Shown here in pieces: positions 37,560 to 46,008 of a DNA stretch of 64,000 nucleotides. The stretch's first letter is position 1, and every line of letters starts with the position of its first letter. This DNA is from Pseudomonas asiatica. Its GTDB lineage: Bacteria; Pseudomonadota; Gammaproteobacteria; Pseudomonadales; Pseudomonadaceae. The translations under genes and the position numbers were made by a program. The notes beneath the pieces were generated by a model. That model was not told where the DNA came from. It searched no databases and saw only the letters and a program-made list of their open reading frames with translations. The stretch lies in contig NZ_CP157874.1 in the NCBI RefSeq assembly GCF_040214835.1, forward strand, positions 1,554,001 through 1,618,000, in the 5' to 3' direction.

Positions 37560-38492
37560 ATGAGTTCCGCCCTGTCCATCCGACAGCTGACCAAGACCTA
37601 CGGCAACGGCTTCCAGGCCCTCAAGGGTATCGATCTGGATGTTGCCGAAGGCGACTTCTTCGCCTTGCTCGGCCCCAACGGCGCGGGCAAGTCCACCACC
37701 ATCGGCATCCTCTCCACCCTGGTCAACAAGACCAGCGGCACGGTCAACGTGTTCGGCCACGATCTGGACCGCGAGCCGTCGGCGCTCAAGCGCTGCCTGG
37801 GCGTGGTGCCGCAGGAGTTCAACTTCAACCAGTTCGAGAAAACCTTCGACATCGTCGTGACCCAGGCCGGTTACTACGGCATCCCGCCCAAGGTGGCCAA
37901 GGAGCGTGCCGAGCAGTACCTGACCCAGCTCGGCCTGTGGGACAAGCGTGACGTACAGTCGCGTTCGCTGTCGGGGGGCATGAAGCGCCGCCTGATGATT
38001 GCCCGCGCGCTGATCCACGAGCCGCGTCTGCTGATTCTCGACGAGCCCACCGCCGGTGTGGACATCGAACTGCGTCGTTCGATGTGGAGCTTCCTCACCG
38101 AGCTGAACCAGAAGGGCATCACAATCATCCTCACCACCCACTACCTGGAAGAGGCCGAGCAGCTGTGCCGTAACATCGGCATCATCGACCACGGCACCAT
38201 CGTCGAGAACACCAGCATGCGCCAGTTGCTGGGCAAGCTGCATGTCGAAACCTTCGTGCTCGACATCAAGCAGGACCTGGCCACTGCACCGGTGCTGCAG
38301 GGCTACCCGTGCCGGCTGCTGACCCCGCATACCCTGGAAGTGCAAGTGGACAAGGACATTGGCATCACTGCGCTGTTCGGCCAGCTGGCGCTGCAGAACA
38401 TCGAGGTGCAGAGCCTGCGCAACAAGACCAACCGACTCGAGGAGCTGTTCGTGTCCCTGGTGGAAAAAAACCTGTCGAAGGTGGCCGTATGA
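37560..38492 (+). CDS. ABC-2 type transporter, ATP-binding subunit (YadG-like)
   Basis: The 310-residue protein is a single nucleotide-binding domain: Walker A GPNGAGKST at 38-46, signature LSGGMKRR near 137, and Walker B LLILDEPTAG near 158, then the H-loop in LTTHYLEEAEQL. The extra C-terminal domain of about 80 residues is usual in this exporter group. The stop overlaps the start of the permease gene (ATGA). The substrate is unknown. The upstream 144-base gap contains only a weak AT-rich region. Confidence 0.95.
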   Translation: MSSALSIRQLTKTYGNGFQALKGIDLDVAEGDFFALLGPNGAGKSTTIGILSTLVNKTSGTVNVFGHDLDREPSALKRCLGVVPQEFNFNQFEKTFDIVVTQAGYYGIPPKVAKERAEQYLTQLGLWDKRDVQSRSLSGGMKRRLMIARALIHEPRLLILDEPTAGVDIELRRSMWSFLTELNQKGITIILTTHYLEEAEQLCRNIGIIDHGTIVENTSMRQLLGKLHVETFVLDIKQDLATAPVLQGYPCRLLTPHTLEVQVDKDIGITALFGQLALQNIEVQSLRNKTNRLEELFVSLVEKNLSKVAV

Positions 38493-39268
38493 GTGTGGAA
38501 CTGCGCACCAACTGGGTCGCCCTGAACACCATCGTCTACCGCGAAGTGCGGCGCTTCCTGCGTATCTGGCCGCAGACCCTGCTGCCGCCAGCGATCACCA
38601 TGGTCCTGTACTTCGTCATCTTCGGCAACCTGATCGGCCGGCAGATCGGCGACATGGGTGGCTTCACCTACATGGAGTACATCGTGCCGGGGCTGATCAT
38701 GATGTCGGTGATCACCAACTCCTACGGCAACGTGGTGTCGAGCTTCTTCGGCAGCAAGTTCCAGCGCTCCATCGAAGAGCTGATGGTGTCGCCGGTATCG
38801 CCACACACCATCCTCGTCGGTTACGTGCTGGGTGGCGTGCTGCGTGGCCTGGCGGTGGGCGTGATCGTGACCTTCCTGTCGCTGTTCTTCACCCACCTGC
38901 AGGTGCACCACCTGGGCGTGACCGTGGTCGTGGTGCTGCTGACCGCCACTATCTTCTCGCTGCTGGGCTTCGTCAACGCGGTGTTTGCGCGCAACTTCGA
39001 CGATATCTCGATCATCCCGACCTTCGTACTGACGCCGCTGACCTACCTGGGCGGGGTGTTCTATTCGATCAACCTGCTGCCGCCGTTCTGGCAGACCGTG
39101 TCGTTGGCCAACCCGGTGCTGCACATGGTCAACTCGTTCCGCTACGGCATCCTAGGGGTGTCGGATATCAGCATTGGCACGGCGATTACCTTCATGCTGG
39201 TCGCCACCGCGGTGCTCTACCTGGTGTGCGTTCGCCTGCTGGTCAGCGGCCGCGGCATGCGTGCCTGA
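38489..39268 (+). CDS. ABC-2 type transporter permease (YadH-like)
   Basis: The 259-residue integral membrane protein starts inside the stop of the ATPase gene. It has about six hydrophobic segments and the ABC-2 family sequence EYIVPGLIMMSVITNSYGNV near residue 70, plus TYLGGVFYSINLLPPFW near 195. It forms the membrane half of the exporter with the preceding ATPase. Its last 117 bases overlap the end of the convergent DUF2062 gene. Confidence 0.94.
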   Translation: MSVELRTNWVALNTIVYREVRRFLRIWPQTLLPPAITMVLYFVIFGNLIGRQIGDMGGFTYMEYIVPGLIMMSVITNSYGNVVSSFFGSKFQRSIEELMVSPVSPHTILVGYVLGGVLRGLAVGVIVTFLSLFFTHLQVHHLGVTVVVVLLTATIFSLLGFVNAVFARNFDDISIIPTFVLTPLTYLGGVFYSINLLPPFWQTVSLANPVLHMVNSFRYGILGVSDISIGTAITFMLVATAVLYLVCVRLLVSGRGMRA

Positions 39269-39784
39269 AGCCTTGCACCGGCATTGGCGCAGACGCCACT
39301 GCCGGCCCACCCACCAGCGCCAGTAGAGCATGGTGGTGAAGTAGCCGAGGATGCCCAGCACCACACCGCACACCACCGAGCCGAGCAGGAAGGGTTGCCA
39401 CAGCGTCGACAGCTGGTCTGTGATCCACTGGAAAGTCAGCTCGTCGGGCAGGGTGCGCGGCGGTACCTGCATCAGCCAGGCGCCGGTCATGTAGGTGACG
39501 AAGAACACCGGTGGCATGGTCAGCGGGTTGGTCAGCCATACCAGGCTGACCGCGATCGGCAGGTTGCCGCGCAGCGGAATGGCCAGCGCGGCGGCCAGCA
39601 GCATCTGCGCCGGCATCGGGATCAGCGCCGCGAACAGGCCAACGCCCATGGCCCTCGCCACCGAATGGCGGTTCAGGTGCCAGAGGTTCGGGTCATGCAG
39701 CAACTTGCCGAAAAAGCGTAAGGACTTGTGTTCCCGAATACTGGTCGGGTCCGGCATGTAGCGTTTGAAAAGTCGGCGCGGCAT
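39152..39784 (-). CDS. DUF2062 membrane protein
   Basis: The start is the ATG at 39784 (MPRRLFKRYMPDP), giving 210 residues; the frame to 39880 lacks support. The core, with DPNLWHLNRHSVARAMGVGLF and LVWLTNPLTMPPVFF, and two or three membrane helices, is the DUF2062 domain, of unknown function. The last 45 or so residues are polar, rich in Ala/Gln/His/Arg, and are encoded antisense to the ABC permease gene, so this tail may be a late extension. The same gene lies beside comEC in other Pseudomonas. Confidence 0.85.
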   Translation of the reverse strand: MPRRLFKRYMPDPTSIREHKSLRFFGKLLHDPNLWHLNRHSVARAMGVGLFAALIPMPAQMLLAAALAIPLRGNLPIAVSLVWLTNPLTMPPVFFVTYMTGAWLMQVPPRTLPDELTFQWITDQLSTLWQPFLLGSVVCGVVLGILGYFTTMLYWRWWVGRQWRLRQCRCKASGTHAAAADQQANAHQVEHRGGDQHEGNRRANADIRHP

Positions 39785-39926
39785 GTAGGCTCCCGGAGCG
39801 TTGATCCGGGCAGTATGCCCTGATTCCCGCTCAGCCTCGTTTAGAGTTTGTGACAATTGTTGAGCAAGCGCTGCCGGCAATTGGGCTATGCCTCAGAAGG
39901 TGATTTCGCTTCTGGAGCTCTACTTC

Positions 39927-42143
39927 ATGCGCACAGGGATGTTTGCGCTCGCGCTCGGGCTGTTGTGCCTGGGCTTTCTCCCCGCATTGCCATCGGTCGG
40001 ATGGCTGGTGCTGCTGGCTGTAGTCGGTGGCCTCGGCCTGTTCACCCGGCTGTGGCCGCTGGGCTGTTTTCTGTTGGGCCTGTGTTGGGCTTGCTGGTCT
40101 GCGCAGCAGGCCCTGGATGACCGCCTGGCCCCAGGGCTGGATGGCCGCACCTTGTGGCTTGAGGGCCAGGTGGTCGGCCTGCCGACCCGGACTGCGCAGG
40201 GTGTGCGTTTCGAGCTGGACGCGGCCCGCTCGCGGCGGGCAGAGCTGCCGCAGCGCCTGCAACTGAGCTGGTTCGACGGCCCGCCGCTGCGCGCCGGCGA
40301 GCAGTGGCGGCTGGCGGTGACCTTGCAGCGCCCGGCCGGGCTGCTCAACCCGCATGGGCCGGACCGTGAGGCGCAATTGCTGGCGCGGCGGGTCGGTGCG
40401 ACCGGTACGGTCAAGGCCGGGCAGTTGCTGGCGCCGGTTGTCGGCGGCTGGCGCGACACGCTGCGCCAGCGCCTGCTGGCAGTGGACGCCAATGGCCGGC
40501 AGGCAGCGTTGGTGGCGCTGGTGCTTGGCGACGGGGCAGGCCTGGCCCGGGAGGACTGGCAAACGTTGCAGGCCACCGGCACGGTGCACCTGCTGGTGAT
40601 CTCTGGCCAGCACATCGGCCTGGTTGCCGGCTTGCTGTATGGCCTGGTTGCCGGGCTGGCGCGTTGGGGGCTGTGGCCCGCTCGGTTGCCCTGGCTGCCC
40701 TGGGCGTGTGGCCTGGCCATGGCTGCGGCACTGGCCTACGGTTGGTTGGCTGGTGGCGGTGTACCGGTGCAGCGTGCCTGCCTGATGCTGGCCGTGGTGT
40801 TGCTCTGGCGCCTGCGCTTTCGCCACCTCGATGCGACCTTGCCGTTGCTGCTGGCGCTGGTTGCCGTGCTGCTGGTGGAGCCGTTGGCCGCGCTGCTGCC
40901 CGGGTTCTGGCTGTCGTTCGCGGCCGTGGCCACGCTTGGCTATTGCTTCAGTGCCCGCCTGGGCGGCTGGCGGCCCTGGCAGGCCTGGACGCGGGCGCAA
41001 TGGGTGATTGCCATCGGTTTGTTGCCGGTGCTGCTGGCTACGGGCTTGCCCGTGAGCCTGAGTGCGCCGCTGGCCAACCTTGTTGCGGTGCCTTGGGTCA
41101 GCCTGGCGGTACTGCCGTTGGCGTTGCTGGGGACCTTGCTGCTGCCGCTGGGCGGGGTGGGGGAGGCGCTGCTCTGGCTGGCGGGTGGTCTGCTCGATGT
41201 GCTTTTCCGGCTGCTGGAGTTGGTGGCGCAACAGCAGTCGGCGTGGCTGCCAGCAGTTCTGCCATTGTGGGCCTGGCTGCTGGTGTGCCTGGGTACGCTG
41301 CTGGTTTTGATGCCCCGTGGCGTCCCACTGCGCGGGTTGGGTGGCGTGATGCTGCTGGCGCTGTGGGTACCCCGGGAGACGGTGCCGTTCGGCCAGGTCG
41401 AGGTCTGGCAGCTGGACGTCGGCCAGGGGCTGGCGGTGCTGTTGCGCACCCGGCATCACGACCTGCTGTACGACGCCGGGCCGGCCAGGGGGGAGAGCGA
41501 CCTGGGCGAGCGGGTGGTGTTGCCGACCTTGCGCAAGCTGGGGGTGGGCAGCCTGGACCTGGTGCTGGTCAGCCACGCCCATGCCGACCACGCCGGTGGT
41601 GCTGGCGCAATCATGCGTGGCCTGCCGGTCGAACGGGTGATCGGCGGCGAAGTGCTGGATGACATGCAACTGCAGCCTTGTGTCAGTGGCGACCAGTGGA
41701 CGTGGGATGGCGTGCGCTTTTCGCTGTGGCGCTGGGCTGATGGGCAGAGCAGCAATGACCGTTCCTGTGTGTTGCTGGTCGAGGCGCAGGGTGAGCGGTT
41801 GTTGCTGGCGGGAGATATGGAAGCCGGTGCCGAACGGGCCTGGCTTGCGGCTACAGAATCGCCGCGGATCGACTGGCTGCAGTCGCCGCACCATGGCAGC
41901 CGCAGTTCGTCCAGCGAGGCCTTCATACGCGCCACGGCACCGCGCGGGGTACTGATTTCACGGGGGCGCAACAACAGCTTCGGGCACCCGCATGCGCAGG
42001 TGGTCGAACGTTATCGGCGGCATGGGGTGGTGATGCATGACACAGCGGTGCAGGGGGCGCTGCGGTTGGTGTTGGGGAGGCAGGGGGAGGTCGAGAGTGT
42101 GCGCCGACAGAGGCGTTTCTGGAGGGATGCGGGCGGTGGCTGA
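39927..42143 (+). CDS. comEC: DNA internalization competence protein ComEC/Rec2
   Basis: I choose the ATG at 39927 (MRTGMFALAL) with GGAG nine bases upstream; an ATG at 39888 would add 13 residues. The 738-residue protein has an N-terminal ComEC domain (DUF4131), then the Competence domain with many membrane helices and LVISGQHIGLVAGL near 220, and a C-terminal metallo-beta-lactamase domain with SHAHADHAGG near 549. It is the inner-membrane channel for single-stranded DNA in natural transformation. The IS element and a split REP follow its stop closely. Confidence 0.95.
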   Translation: MRTGMFALALGLLCLGFLPALPSVGWLVLLAVVGGLGLFTRLWPLGCFLLGLCWACWSAQQALDDRLAPGLDGRTLWLEGQVVGLPTRTAQGVRFELDAARSRRAELPQRLQLSWFDGPPLRAGEQWRLAVTLQRPAGLLNPHGPDREAQLLARRVGATGTVKAGQLLAPVVGGWRDTLRQRLLAVDANGRQAALVALVLGDGAGLAREDWQTLQATGTVHLLVISGQHIGLVAGLLYGLVAGLARWGLWPARLPWLPWACGLAMAAALAYGWLAGGGVPVQRACLMLAVVLLWRLRFRHLDATLPLLLALVAVLLVEPLAALLPGFWLSFAAVATLGYCFSARLGGWRPWQAWTRAQWVIAIGLLPVLLATGLPVSLSAPLANLVAVPWVSLAVLPLALLGTLLLPLGGVGEALLWLAGGLLDVLFRLLELVAQQQSAWLPAVLPLWAWLLVCLGTLLVLMPRGVPLRGLGGVMLLALWVPRETVPFGQVEVWQLDVGQGLAVLLRTRHHDLLYDAGPARGESDLGERVVLPTLRKLGVGSLDLVLVSHAHADHAGGAGAIMRGLPVERVIGGEVLDDMQLQPCVSGDQWTWDGVRFSLWRWADGQSSNDRSCVLLVEAQGERLLLAGDMEAGAERAWLAATESPRIDWLQSPHHGSRSSSSEAFIRATAPRGVLISRGRNNSFGHPHAQVVERYRRHGVVMHDTAVQGALRLVLGRQGEVESVRRQRRFWRDAGGG

Positions 42144-42145
42144 GC

Positions 42146-42178
42146 TGGCCCTTTCGCGGGTGAACCCGCTCCCACAGG
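42146..42178. repeat. REP unit, left half of a pair split by the IS
   Basis: TGGCCCTTTCGCGGGTGAAC and the adjoining CCGCTCCCACAGG form one REP unit directly after comEC. Its mirror partner is at 43561-43592, on the far side of the insertion sequence. Confidence 0.9.
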
Positions 42179-42234
42179 TTTTGTACCATCCTCAGGTTGA
42201 GTGCAGTACCTAATGAAATGGTCCTCCCAGGACT

Positions 42235-42264
42235 CCCCAGTGAAAGCTTAAGCTTTCACTGGGG
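42235..42264. promoter_or_regulatory. Perfect 30-base palindrome upstream of the transposase gene
   Basis: The half CCCCAGTGAAAGCTT is followed directly by its exact reverse complement. The palindrome ends 22 bases before the transposase ATG, just upstream of the ribosome site. It could block read-through transcription into the IS or bind a regulator; its role is inferred. Confidence 0.7.
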
Positions 42265-42286
42265 GATCTAACTGGAGATCGCCGTT

Positions 42287-43318
42287 ATGAATACTCAGAA
42301 TCTTGCTCTTACCAGCTTGGATCTAGGCAAAAATTGTTTCCATTTCCACGGCCAGGATAGCCGTGGTCAGTACCTGTTCCGTAGCAAGATTTCTCGCAGC
42401 AAGGTTTTTTCCTACATCGCTCAACTACCACCCTGCACCTTGGCCATGGAGGCCTGTGGAGGCGCTCATTTCATGGCTCGATTCGCAGCCAGCTGTGGTC
42501 ATCAACCCAAATTGATTGCCGCGCAGCATGTACGACCTTATGTCAAAAGTAACAAGAACGACTACACCGACGCCGAAGCCATTGGTGAAGCAGCCAGTCG
42601 TTCGGCGATGCGATTTGTTGCAATCAAAAGCGAAGCCCAGCAAGCGCTGAGCATGCTCAACATGACCCGTGAAGCTTTCATTCGGGACCGCACAGCGACG
42701 GTCAATCGAATCCATGCATTCCTGCTTGAGTGGGGCGTTAGCCTGGCGCCAACCTTCAAGTCGGTCAGAGAGTTACCGGAAACCTTGGAAAAACTTCATG
42801 CTCCTGGCTCGGTCATTCGCCTTTTCGAACAGTTTCATGCGCACTTCAACTACCTCGACGAACAGGTCAAGGCACTCACCAAAGAGCTGGAGAGCCAGGT
42901 CGCTGGAGATGATCTGGCAACCCGTTTGATGACCATACCGTGTATTGGACCGATCACCTCCAGCGCCCTGGCTGCAGAATTAGGTGACGGTAAGCAGTTC
43001 AAACGAGGACGTGACTATTCGGCCTCGATAGGCCTGGTGCCCAAGCAGCTGACCACCGGCGGGAAACCGCGCTTGCTGGGTATCAGCAAACGCGGTGATC
43101 GCAATCAGCGACGGCTACTGGTGCAGTGCAGCCATACCTTCATCAACCACCTGGATAAGCAATCTGGGCGATTGGCTGACTGGGTGAGAGTGTTGCTGAC
43201 TCGTCATCACCCGAATGTGGTTGTGTGTGCCTTGGCGAACCGGTTAGCACGGATAGCTTGGGCAATCGCACATAGCCATGGCATTTATGAAGCAGGGCCA
43301 AGCGCACAGAACGCTTGA
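42287..43318 (+). CDS. IS110-family transposase (DEDD recombinase)
   Basis: The 343-residue protein starts at an ATG with GGAG eight bases upstream. The N-terminal RuvC-like domain shows the DEDD set: Asp12 (SLDLGKN), Glu55 (AMEACGG), Asp92 and Asp95 (KNDYTDAEA). The C-terminal Tnp20 domain has IPCIGPITSSALAAELGDG and the serine-containing RDYSASIGLVPKQ, where this family's catalytic serine lies. It has full length for the family and no frameshift, so it may be active. The enzyme excises and inserts the element, guided by an RNA encoded in the same IS. Confidence 0.95.
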   Translation: MNTQNLALTSLDLGKNCFHFHGQDSRGQYLFRSKISRSKVFSYIAQLPPCTLAMEACGGAHFMARFAASCGHQPKLIAAQHVRPYVKSNKNDYTDAEAIGEAASRSAMRFVAIKSEAQQALSMLNMTREAFIRDRTATVNRIHAFLLEWGVSLAPTFKSVRELPETLEKLHAPGSVIRLFEQFHAHFNYLDEQVKALTKELESQVAGDDLATRLMTIPCIGPITSSALAAELGDGKQFKRGRDYSASIGLVPKQLTTGGKPRLLGISKRGDRNQRRLLVQCSHTFINHLDKQSGRLADWVRVLLTRHHPNVVVCALANRLARIAWAIAHSHGIYEAGPSAQNA

Positions 43319-43379
43319 CCCTGCGCTACCAAGCACCACCCAACGGTTTTTGCGATGCTGGATAACAGATGACGTAAAC

Positions 43380-43460
43380 GGCCAACCGACCTGACGAAAA
43401 ACCTGGGCTCCCACGCGGCTCTAAAGCCGATTTACCTAATCAGGATCGTCAGGCGCGATT
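43380..43460 (+). ncRNA. Candidate bridge RNA (seekRNA) in the non-coding tail of the IS
   Basis: Between the transposase stop and the right end lie 226 bases before the inverted repeat without a gene. In IS1111-group elements this region encodes the guide RNA. Here CCTGACGA (43390-43397) pairs with TCGTCAGG (43446-43453). The enclosed loop holds a hairpin CGGCT-CTAA-AGCCG (43416-43429). On either side are GCTCCCAC (43407-43414), complementary to GTGGGAGC at the right flank (43562-43569), and TACCTAAT (43433-43440), identical to the left junction (42207-42214). RNA boundaries and expression are unknown. Confidence 0.6.
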
Positions 43461-43560
43461 TTCATCAAGGCGCGAACCTTAACCCTTCGACGCCGAATAG
43501 ATTGCGGCAAGCCAACTACGCATCCAGATTCAGTATTGCAGAAACTGGGAGGACCATAGA

Positions 43561-43592
43561 TGTGGGAGCGGGTTCACCCGCGAAAGGGCCAG
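43561..43592. repeat. REP unit, right half of the pair split by the IS
   Basis: TGTGGGAGCGGGTTCACCCG and the following CGAAAGGGCCAG are the exact reverse complement of the unit at 42146-42178. Before insertion the two formed a normal inverted REP pair between comEC and exbB. Confidence 0.9.
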
Positions 43593-43710
43593 TTCAGCCA
43601 CCCGACAGCTCAAGGTAGAAACCGGGTAGGGCAATTCCCTGACCTCCGGCAGATGAGCCTCCGGCGCGCCTATGGTAGAGTGGCGGCCTTTTTCCGAAGG
43701 GGCGTTTACT

Positions 43711-44346
43711 GTGTGGGAATTGGTCAAGTCCGGTGGTTGGATGATGCTGCCGATCATTCTGAGCTCCATCGCTGCCATGGCTATCGTCGTCGAACGCCTG
43801 TGGACCCTGCGCGCCAGCCGCGTCACCCCGCCGCACCTGCTGGGCCAGGTGTGGATGTGGATCAAGGACAAGCAACTGACCAGTGACAAGCTCAAGGCCC
43901 TGCGCGCCGATTCGCCACTGGGCGAGATCCTTGCCGCCGGCCTGGCCAACTCGCGCCATGGCCGCGAAATCATGAAGGAATGCATCGAGGAGGCCGCCTC
44001 GCGCGTCATCCACGAACTGGAACGCTACATCAGCACCCTCGGCACCATCGCCGCCATGGCCCCGCTGCTGGGCCTGCTGGGCACCGTGCTGGGCATGATC
44101 GACATCTTCAGCGCCTTCATGGGCTCGCAGATGACCGCCAACGCCGCAGTGCTGGCCGGTGGTATCTCCAAGGCCCTGGTCACCACTGCGGCCGGCCTGA
44201 TGGTCGGTATTCCGGCGGTGTTCTTCCACCGGTTCCTGCTGCGCCGCATCGACGAGCTGGTAGTCGGCATGGAACAGGAAGCGATCAAGCTGGTGGAAGT
44301 GATCCAGGGCGACCGTGAAGTGGAAGTGGCCGGAGGCAAGGCGTGA
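43711..44346 (+). CDS. exbB: MotA/TolQ/ExbB-type proton channel protein
   Basis: I start at the GTG at 43711 (MWELVKSGGWMM) because AAGGGG stands nine bases upstream. The 211-residue protein has three membrane helices, with LGTIAAMAPLLGLLGTVLGM near 110-130 and a conserved TTAAGLMVGIPAVFFHRF segment in the last helix pair. It forms a proton channel with the next gene product to energise an outer-membrane process through a TonB-like partner. No tonB gene is in the cluster, and placement beside comEC and lpxK rather than TolPal genes is normal for this Pseudomonas paralogue. Confidence 0.93.
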   Translation: MWELVKSGGWMMLPIILSSIAAMAIVVERLWTLRASRVTPPHLLGQVWMWIKDKQLTSDKLKALRADSPLGEILAAGLANSRHGREIMKECIEEAASRVIHELERYISTLGTIAAMAPLLGLLGTVLGMIDIFSAFMGSQMTANAAVLAGGISKALVTTAAGLMVGIPAVFFHRFLLRRIDELVVGMEQEAIKLVEVIQGDREVEVAGGKA

Positions 44347-44777
44347 AGTTCCGGCGCAATCGCCAGCGGGAGAGCGTCGACATCAACCTGGCGTCGCTGA
44401 TCGACGTGGTGTTCGTCCTGCTGCTGTTCTTCGTGGTCACCACCACCTTCACCCGCGAGACCCAGCTGCGCGTCGAGCTGCCCGAAGCCGCCAGCGCCGA
44501 GCAGGCGCCGCCCGACCAGGGCAAGCTGGTGGAAATCACCATCAGCGCCGAAGGCGTGTACTCGGTGAACAACCACCTGCTGCCCAAGAGCGACCTGGCC
44601 ACCCTGAGCGAAGCGATCGAGCGTGAGTCGGGCGGCGACAACAAGCTGCCGCTGGCCATCAGCGCCGACGGCAAGACCCCGCACCAGGCTGTGGTCACCG
44701 CGATGGATGCCGCCGGCAAGCTCGGTTTCAGCCAGTTGCGCATGACCACCGTCGAGGCGGCTCAGGGCACGCCTTGA
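44343..44777 (+). CDS. exbD: ExbD/TolR-family protein
   Basis: The 144-residue protein begins at a GTG that overlaps the previous stop. It has the standard layout: a short cytoplasmic N-terminus, one membrane helix with the proton-carrying Asp ([18 protein letters not shown], about residues 14-31), and a periplasmic domain. It partners the preceding ExbB-type protein. Its stop overlaps the lpxK start (TGATG). Confidence 0.94.
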   Translation: MKFRRNRQRESVDINLASLIDVVFVLLLFFVVTTTFTRETQLRVELPEAASAEQAPPDQGKLVEITISAEGVYSVNNHLLPKSDLATLSEAIERESGGDNKLPLAISADGKTPHQAVVTAMDAAGKLGFSQLRMTTVEAAQGTP

Positions 44778-45778
44778 TGGCCTTCGCCGACCGCCTGCTC
44801 GCCGCCTGGTACGCCGGGCATCCGGCTCTGGCGCTGCTGCGCCCGCTGGAGGCACTGTATCGCCGCGTGGTCACGCGCAAGCGGGCGCGTTTTCTCAGTG
44901 GCGAAAGTGCCAGCTACCGGGCCCCGGTGCCGGTCATCGTGGTGGGTAACATCACCGTGGGCGGTACCGGCAAGACGCCGATGATCCTCTGGCTGATCGA
45001 GCACTGCCGCCAGCAGGGGCTGAAGGTGGGCGTGGTCAGCCGTGGCTATGGCGCCAAGCCGCCGCAGCTCCCCTGGCGCGTGCAGGCCGACCAGGCCGCC
45101 GAGCAGGCCGGCGATGAACCGCTGCTGATCGTGCAGCGCACCGGCGTGCCGCTGATGATCGACCCCGACCGCTCCCGCGCCGTGCAGGCCCTGCTGGCCA
45201 GCGAACCTCTCGACCTGATCCTGTGTGACGACGGCATGCAGCACTACCGCCTGGCCCGTGACCTGGAGTTGGTGCTGATCGATGCCGCCCGCGGCCTGGG
45301 CAATGGCCGCTGCCTGCCGGCGGGGCCGTTGCGTGAGCCGGCCGAACGCCTGCACGAGGCTGACGCGGTGCTGTTCAACGGCGCCAGCGCAGACCGCGCC
45401 GATGGCTTCGGCTTCTGCCTGCAGCCGTCAGCCCTGGTCAACCTGCGCAGCGGCGAGCGCCGCGCGCTCGACCATTTCCCCGCAGGCCAACGCCTGCACG
45501 CGGTGGCCGGTATCGGCAACCCGCAACGTTTCTTCAATACCCTGCTGGGGCTAAACTGGCAGCCGGTGCCGCATCCCTTTGCCGACCATGCGCAGTTCAG
45601 CGCCCAGAGCCTGGCCTTCAGCCCGCCGCTGCCGCTGGTCATGACCGAGAAGGATGCGGTGAAATGCCGGGCCTTCGCCGCTGACGACTGGTGGTACCTG
45701 GCCGTCGAGGCGCAGCCCACGCAGGCTTTCAGCGCCTGGTTCGACAACCAGTTGCAACGCTTGCTGCGCAAGCCCTGA
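44777..45778 (+). CDS. lpxK: Tetraacyldisaccharide 4'-kinase LpxK
   Basis: The 333-residue protein starts at the ATG overlapping the exbD stop. Near the N-terminus is a membrane-associating helix, then the Walker A motif [11 protein letters not shown] at 58-67. [13 protein letters not shown] is near 155, and MTEKDAVKC near 290. It phosphorylates the disaccharide precursor to give lipid IVA at the inner face of the inner membrane. The gene sits in a cluster shared with kdsB, whose product feeds the next step of the same lipopolysaccharide pathway. Confidence 0.96.
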   Translation: MAFADRLLAAWYAGHPALALLRPLEALYRRVVTRKRARFLSGESASYRAPVPVIVVGNITVGGTGKTPMILWLIEHCRQQGLKVGVVSRGYGAKPPQLPWRVQADQAAEQAGDEPLLIVQRTGVPLMIDPDRSRAVQALLASEPLDLILCDDGMQHYRLARDLELVLIDAARGLGNGRCLPAGPLREPAERLHEADAVLFNGASADRADGFGFCLQPSALVNLRSGERRALDHFPAGQRLHAVAGIGNPQRFFNTLLGLNWQPVPHPFADHAQFSAQSLAFSPPLPLVMTEKDAVKCRAFAADDWWYLAVEAQPTQAFSAWFDNQLQRLLRKP

Positions 45779-45822
45779 GCCCTTTTTCAATTCCCGGCCA
45801 CCTGGCCTAAAGGAAGCCTCAA

Positions 45823-46008
45823 ATGGACACCAAACTGCTCGATATCCTGGCCTGCCCGATCACCAAGGGGCCGCTGAAGCTCAGTGCCGACAAGACCGAG
45901 CTGATCAGCAAGGGCGCCGGCCTGGCCTACCCGATCCGCGACGGCATCCCGGTCATGCTGGAAAGCGAGGCGCGCACCCTGACCGATGAAGAGCGTCTGG
46001 ACAAATGA
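45823..46008 (+). CDS. ycaR: Trm112-family small protein
   Basis: A 61-residue protein with AAAGGAAG upstream. It has the family pattern [14 protein letters not shown] at the start and [12 protein letters not shown] near the middle. Trm112 proteins are small zinc-binding-type partners of methyltransferases in other organisms; here only one Cys (Cys12) is seen, so zinc binding is doubtful. In many proteobacteria it sits between lpxK and kdsB, as here. Its stop overlaps the kdsB start by four bases. Confidence 0.93.
   Translation: MDTKLLDILACPITKGPLKLSADKTELISKGAGLAYPIRDGIPVMLESEARTLTDEERLDK

Larger units (their letters stand above)
42211..43560 (+). mobile_element. IS110-family (IS1111 group) insertion sequence in a REP
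   Basis: A 12-base perfect inverted repeat lies just inside the ends (TGGTCCTCCCAG at 42219-42230; CTGGGAGGACCA at 43545-43556). Subterminal repeats of this kind mark the IS1111 group of IS110 elements. Removing 42211-43560 joins ...GCAGTACC to TGTGGGAGCGGG... and restores a canonical REP, so the limits are inferred from that and no target duplication is needed. The single transposase gene is intact. P. putida elements ISPpu9 and ISPpu10 are known to target REPs; which named element this is cannot be told here. Confidence 0.88.

Noticed and set aside
39831..41894. A 687-codon minus-strand frame opposite comEC, rich in Gln/Pro/Arg.
   Set aside because: Shadow of a GC-rich gene; comEC on the plus strand has all expected domains.
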